Positions 60,339-64,000 of a stretch of 64,000 nucleotides of DNA are shown here, piece by piece. The notes under the pieces are model-generated. The model saw only the letters and a list, made by a program, of their open reading frames with translations, did not search any database and was not told the origin of the DNA. A program made the position numbers and the translations under genes. The stretch's first letter is position 1, and every line of letters begins with the position of its first letter. This stretch comes from Duncaniella freteri (GTDB lineage: Bacteria; Bacteroidota; Bacteroidia; Bacteroidales; Muribaculaceae): the NCBI RefSeq assembly GCF_004766125.1, contig NZ_SJSA01000001.1:1860001-1924000 (forward strand). The letters are read 5' to 3'.

Positions 60339-63319
60339 TGAACGAAGATGCTTTAAGCCAGTTATATCTCAAAGATACTACTTTTCAGGACCTTATGCAG
60401 CGGCGCATATTCAATGTGCTGCTCATAGCCTCCACTTACGACGCATTCATAATGGAGGAGGACGGCAGAGTGGAGGAGCAGCTCTACTTCGAGTACATAT
60501 CGCTCAACCTGTCGTCGCCTCCGCGTGTGACTCGCGTGTCAAACTCGGCTGAGGCGATGGAGATCATGGCGGTAAAGAGCTTTGACCTCGTGATAATGAT
60601 GCCTGGCAACGATGTCAGCGAGACCTTCACCGGAGCGCGCCGCATCAAGCAGTCCTATCCTGAGCAGCCCATCATTGTGCTGACACCGTTCTCCAAAGAG
60701 GTGTCGCGACGGCTTTCAAACGAGGATTTCTCGGGCATTGACTATGTGTTTTCGTGGCTCGGGAATGTCGACCTTCTGCTTGCTATCATCAAGCTGCTTG
60801 AGGATAAGCTCAATGCCGACAATGACATAAACAACGTTGGGGTGCAGATGATTCTTATCGTGGAGGATTCTGTCAGGTTCTACAGTTCCGTGCTGCCTAT
60901 AGTCTACAAGTTCATCCTCACCCAGTCACGTCTGTTCTCCACCGAGGCTCTTAACGAGCATGAGCGCATGCTCCGTATGCGCGGGCGTCCCAAAGTGATG
61001 CTTGCACGTGATTATGAAGAGGCTTTGGAGCTCTATGAAAGATACTCCGAACACATACTCGGTGTGATAAGTGACGTATCGTTCAAGCGCGAGGGTGCCA
61101 AGGACCCTAAAGCCGGCATACGTCTGGCAAGGGAGCTGCGTCGGCGCGATCCGTATCTTCCGCTCATTATCGAAAGCTCTGAGCCAGAGAATGCCTATGA
61201 TGTCAGGGAGATGGGTTGCACGTTTATCGACAAGAACTCCAAGAAATTTCCTGTGGACCTCGGCAAGGCTATCATCAACGAGTTCGGTTTCGGGGATTTT
61301 GTGGTGCGCAATCCTGAGACAGGCGAGGAGATATGCCGCATCCATAATCTCAAGGAGCTTCAGAAATCCATCTTCGATATCCCTGCCGAGGCACTGTACT
61401 GGCACGCATCGTTCAACGATATATCGCGTTGGCTCTATTCCCGCGCCATGTTCCCCATAGCCGAGGTGATAAAGCAGCACCGTTTCAGCGACATCAGCGA
61501 TGCCCCGCGAGTGCGTCAGCTGTTCTTCGACCTCATTGTGAAGTACCGTAAGATGAAGAACCGGGGTGTGGTGGCTATATTCCGTCAGGACCGTTTCGAC
61601 CATTACTCTAACTTTGCCCGCATCGGTCAGGGATCGCTCGGAGGCAAGGGCAGAGGTCTGGCATTCATCGACTCCATAATAAAAAAGAACACCGAATGCG
61701 ACAACTTTGACGGCATCTCCATCTCCATACCACGCACTGTGGTGCTATGTACCGATATCTTTGACGAGTTCATGGAGAGCAATCAGCTTTATCCGGTAGC
61801 TCTGAGCGATATGCCCGACGAGCAGATACTCCGGCATTTCCTCCGCGCCGCCTTGCCCGAAAGGATACGTGAGGACCTGAAGGCTCTGCTTCAGGTGGTG
61901 GACACACCTATTGCCGTGCGTTCATCAAGCCTTCTTGAGGATTCCCATTATCAGCCGTTTGCCGGAATATATTCCACTTACATGGTGCCTAAGTTCTCCG
62001 ATCCGGACAGGATGCTCGGGATGCTCACCGATGCGATAAAGGGTGTGTATGCCTCGGTGTTCTATGCCGACTCAAAGGCCTACATGACAGCCACATCCAA
62101 TGTGATTGATCAGGAGAAGATGGCTGTGATACTACAGGAGGTCGTGGGCAAGGACCTTGACGGTTACTATTTCCCGTCGTTCTCGGGAGTGGGGCGTTCG
62201 CTCAACTATTATCCTTTGGGGGAAGAGACCCCTGAGGACGGTGTGGCTGAGATTGCTGTAGGGCTTGGAAAGTATATTGTGGATGGCGGAGTGGGGCTCC
62301 GTTTCTCTCCGCGCCATCCCGGAAATGTGCTCCAGACCTCGGAGCTTGAGCTGGCTCTCCGTGACACGCAGACACGCATGTATGCCCTCGATATGATAGG
62401 GGATAAGGGAGAGATAAAGGTTGAGGACGGATATAATGTGGCAAAACTGCGTGTGCAGGATGTCGCCGACAAGGGAGCGTTGACCTACATGGTGTCGACT
62501 TACGATTTCCGCGACAATGTGTTGCGTGACAATGATAAGAGCGACGGCCGTAAAGTGGTCACGTTCAATAATGTGCTCAAGCATGATGTGTATCCCCTCG
62601 CCAAAGCGGTCGACTTTATGCTCCGAAAAGGCCAGCAGGAGATGCAGCGTCCTGTGGAGATCGAGTTTGCGGGGATGATTGAGCCCGGCAAGAAATCGAA
62701 AGGACGTCTTTACTGGTTGCAGATACGTCCCATTGTCGACCGGAAGGAGAATGTGGATGAGGCTGTGATGGCTACTCCTGACGATTGCCTGCTCCTCAAA
62801 TCCTCCACCGCTCTCGGGCATGGTACCATCGAGGGGGTGAGAACTGTGGTGTATGTGCGTCCCGAAAAGTTCTCTTCATCCAACAATTCTCTGATAGCAC
62901 GTGAGATGGAGAAGATCAATCGCGGATTTCTTGAACGTGATGAACGGTATCTGCTGATAGGTCCCGGCAGATGGGGCTCCTCTGACTCCGCCTTGGGTAT
63001 CCCTGTGAAGTGGCCAGCCATATCGGCAGCCCGCCTCATAGTAGAGTCGGCGTTGCCTAACTATAGGATAGAGCCGAGCCAGGGAACGCACTTTTTCCAG
63101 AACCTCACGTCTTTTGGCGTTGCATATTTCACCATCGACACTACCAGAAAGCGCAATGCGGATGCCGGGGTGACCGACCTTTACGACGTGGCTTTCCTTG
63201 ATGCCATGCCGGCTGTATACGAAAGCGAGTTTATGCGCATCGTGACATTTGAAGACCCCCTCGTGATAGGTGTCAACGGGCTTAAGGGCACAGGGGTGGT
63301 AGTGAAACCGAATAAATAA
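60338..63319 (+). CDS. receiver-domain and PEP/pyruvate-binding (PPDK-N-like) ATP-grasp fusion protein
   Basis: This protein of 993 residues has three parts. Residues about 20-155 are a receiver-like domain lacking the usual acceptor (SFDLVIMMPGND). About 170-320 is a second receiver with LIVEDS, the acceptor Asp near 245 in GVISDVSF, and a Lys near 297 in FIDKNSKK. About 430-850 matches the ATP-binding domain of PEP synthase and pyruvate phosphate dikinase (IGQGSLGGKGRGLAFID; TPIAVRSSSLLEDSHYQPFAG). The swivelling phosphohistidine and PEP-binding barrel domains are absent. The substrate is unknown. It is coupled to serB by a one-base overlap, so regulation linked to serine, pyruvate or PEP is possible (inference). 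Confidence 0.86.
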   Translation: MNEDALSQLYLKDTTFQDLMQRRIFNVLLIASTYDAFIMEEDGRVEEQLYFEYISLNLSSPPRVTRVSNSAEAMEIMAVKSFDLVIMMPGNDVSETFTGARRIKQSYPEQPIIVLTPFSKEVSRRLSNEDFSGIDYVFSWLGNVDLLLAIIKLLEDKLNADNDINNVGVQMILIVEDSVRFYSSVLPIVYKFILTQSRLFSTEALNEHERMLRMRGRPKVMLARDYEEALELYERYSEHILGVISDVSFKREGAKDPKAGIRLARELRRRDPYLPLIIESSEPENAYDVREMGCTFIDKNSKKFPVDLGKAIINEFGFGDFVVRNPETGEEICRIHNLKELQKSIFDIPAEALYWHASFNDISRWLYSRAMFPIAEVIKQHRFSDISDAPRVRQLFFDLIVKYRKMKNRGVVAIFRQDRFDHYSNFARIGQGSLGGKGRGLAFIDSIIKKNTECDNFDGISISIPRTVVLCTDIFDEFMESNQLYPVALSDMPDEQILRHFLRAALPERIREDLKALLQVVDTPIAVRSSSLLEDSHYQPFAGIYSTYMVPKFSDPDRMLGMLTDAIKGVYASVFYADSKAYMTATSNVIDQEKMAVILQEVVGKDLDGYYFPSFSGVGRSLNYYPLGEETPEDGVAEIAVGLGKYIVDGGVGLRFSPRHPGNVLQTSELELALRDTQTRMYALDMIGDKGEIKVEDGYNVAKLRVQDVADKGALTYMVSTYDFRDNVLRDNDKSDGRKVVTFNNVLKHDVYPLAKAVDFMLRKGQQEMQRPVEIEFAGMIEPGKKSKGRLYWLQIRPIVDRKENVDEAVMATPDDCLLLKSSTALGHGTIEGVRTVVYVRPEKFSSSNNSLIAREMEKINRGFLERDERYLLIGPGRWGSSDSALGIPVKWPAISAARLIVESALPNYRIEPSQGTHFFQNLTSFGVAYFTIDTTRKRNADAGVTDLYDVAFLDAMPAVYESEFMRIVTFEDPLVIGVNGLKGTGVVVKPNK

Positions 63320-63345
63320 ATCTACAGTATACATAAGAATTTATT

Positions 63346-63780
63346 ATGAAGTATTTTATTACATTTAACGGTCAGACAGTGGGACCGATGACCAAGGAGC
63401 AGATCTATGCTTATCCTGTCACACCCGACACTCCGGTTTGCACTGAGGAGAACCAGAAATGGACTCCGCTCTACATGTTCCCCGATCTGATGGAGGGACT
63501 CAGCAATCCCGAACGTATGCAGTCACCCGCTGAGGTCAACACCACAGGCAAGGACAAGATAGTATGCGGGGTGCTGGCGATAGTTCTCGGTACGCTTGGT
63601 GCGCATTATTTCTATATGGGAAAGGCCGGAGGTGCGATAATATGTATCCTTCTTTCGATCATAACATGTGGATTATGGGGAATCCTTACGCTGATACAGG
63701 GTGTGATGATGCTCACCATGACACAAGCCGACTTCGAGCGTAAATACGTGCTCTCTTCTTCCACTTTCCCGCTGTTCTGA
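63346..63780 (+). CDS. GYF_2 and TM2 domain protein
   Basis: This protein of 144 residues has an N-terminal GYF_2-like domain (YFITFNGQTVGPMTKEQIYA, then NQKWTPLYMFPDL). A C-terminal TM2 domain of two membrane helices follows (VCGVLAIVLGTLGAHYFYMG and GGAIICILLSIITCGLWGIL). Such proteins are small inner-membrane proteins of unknown role. It lies 26 bases after the ATP-grasp fusion gene and may share its transcript. Confidence 0.9.
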   Translation: MKYFITFNGQTVGPMTKEQIYAYPVTPDTPVCTEENQKWTPLYMFPDLMEGLSNPERMQSPAEVNTTGKDKIVCGVLAIVLGTLGAHYFYMGKAGGAIICILLSIITCGLWGILTLIQGVMMLTMTQADFERKYVLSSSTFPLF

Positions 63781-63840
63781 TGAGAGATGGTGTGTCAGAG
63801 CGGTATTTTTGTGAGTTTGATGCACCAGGAATAATCCTTT

Positions 63841-64000
63841 ATGGCTGATAGAATGACCCCGCAGCAGCGGAGCAGATGCATGGCGGCGATAAAGGGTAAG
63901 GATACCCGGCCGGAGATAGCTGTCCGCAGGTTCCTTTACTCGCAGGGGCTCCGTTTCAGGGTCAACAACAGGCGGCTCCCTGGGTCGCCCGATATAGTAT
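63841..64000 (+). CDS. vsr: very short patch repair endonuclease (Vsr), 3' partial
   Basis: The frame starts MADRMTPQQRSRCMAAIKGK, then has DTRPEIAVRRFLYSQGLRFR and RLPGSPDIV before the right edge cuts it. The start region and the GSPDIV block with a catalytic aspartate match Vsr nicks at T:G mismatches left by deaminated 5-methylcytosine. Vsr genes usually lie beside a cytosine-5 methyltransferase, which would be to the right. The distance from the TM2 gene is 60 bases. Confidence 0.9.
   Translation, partial: MADRMTPQQRSRCMAAIKGKDTRPEIAVRRFLYSQGLRFRVNNRRLPGSPDIV

Overview
The window looks like a chromosomal segment of a gut Bacteroidales bacterium, most likely Muribaculaceae (inference). 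The evidence is a SusC/SusD pair with pectin enzymes, other Bacteroidota-type outer-membrane receptors, the nusB-yajC-ybbR-coaE gene order, RF1 and an L31 without zinc cysteines, and many promoters of the Bacteroides form (TTTG, about 19-20 bases, then TAnnTTTG). No rRNA, tRNA, CRISPR array or insertion sequence was found.

Region 1 (1-11.5 kb, + strand) is a compact run of exported glycan enzymes. It holds a left-truncated GH78 rhamnosidase fused to a sialidase-like propeller, a GH43-like lipoprotein, a three-domain propeller/lectin-like/six-hairpin glycosidase, a second GH78 rhamnosidase, and an STN-domain/alpha-beta-hydrolase esterase. Together they suggest attack on a rhamnose-rich pectic glycan. 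A DMT-type permease (EamA) follows. Region 2 (12.6-26.6 kb, - strand) is a pectin utilisation locus. In transcription order it has an exported sugar-isomerase-like TIM barrel, a DUF4957/DUF5123-type surface lipoprotein, SusC, SusD, a PL1-type pectate lyase, DUF3826, and a beta-helix/DUF6298 protein that appears to be split by a frameshift. A canonical promoter with two copies of an inverted-repeat operator candidate lies at its head.

Region 3 (26.7-50.5 kb) is mostly housekeeping: an acetyl-CoA hydrolase/CoA-transferase, miaB, a YqgE/AlgH protein, prmA, a small YtxH/holin-like membrane cluster, coaE-ybbR-yajC-nusB, rpmE, prfA, a DUF4153 membrane protein, pyrF, a PiT phosphate transporter next to a two-component system, uvrB and a YgiQ-type radical SAM protein. 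Region 4 (50.5-64 kb) holds a TonB-dependent receptor with a partner lipoprotein, a small two-gene DUF5053 cassette framed by CTTAAG repeats and strong terminators, a PorT-like barrel, a LysM/periplasmic-binding-like protein, serB coupled to a receiver/PEP-synthase-like ATP-grasp fusion, a GYF/TM2 protein, and the start of a vsr endonuclease gene at the right edge.

The signal that ordinary features explain least is a family of three large palindromic intergenic repeats (26720-26919, 31025-31276, 41600-41840). Each has a conserved core of about 60 bases and long arms. The two arms of one copy match each other better than they match arms of other copies, and each copy sits directly at gene 3' ends. 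The second candidate system is the DUF5053 cassette at 55.6-56.3 kb, which includes a 57-residue gene that is easily missed.
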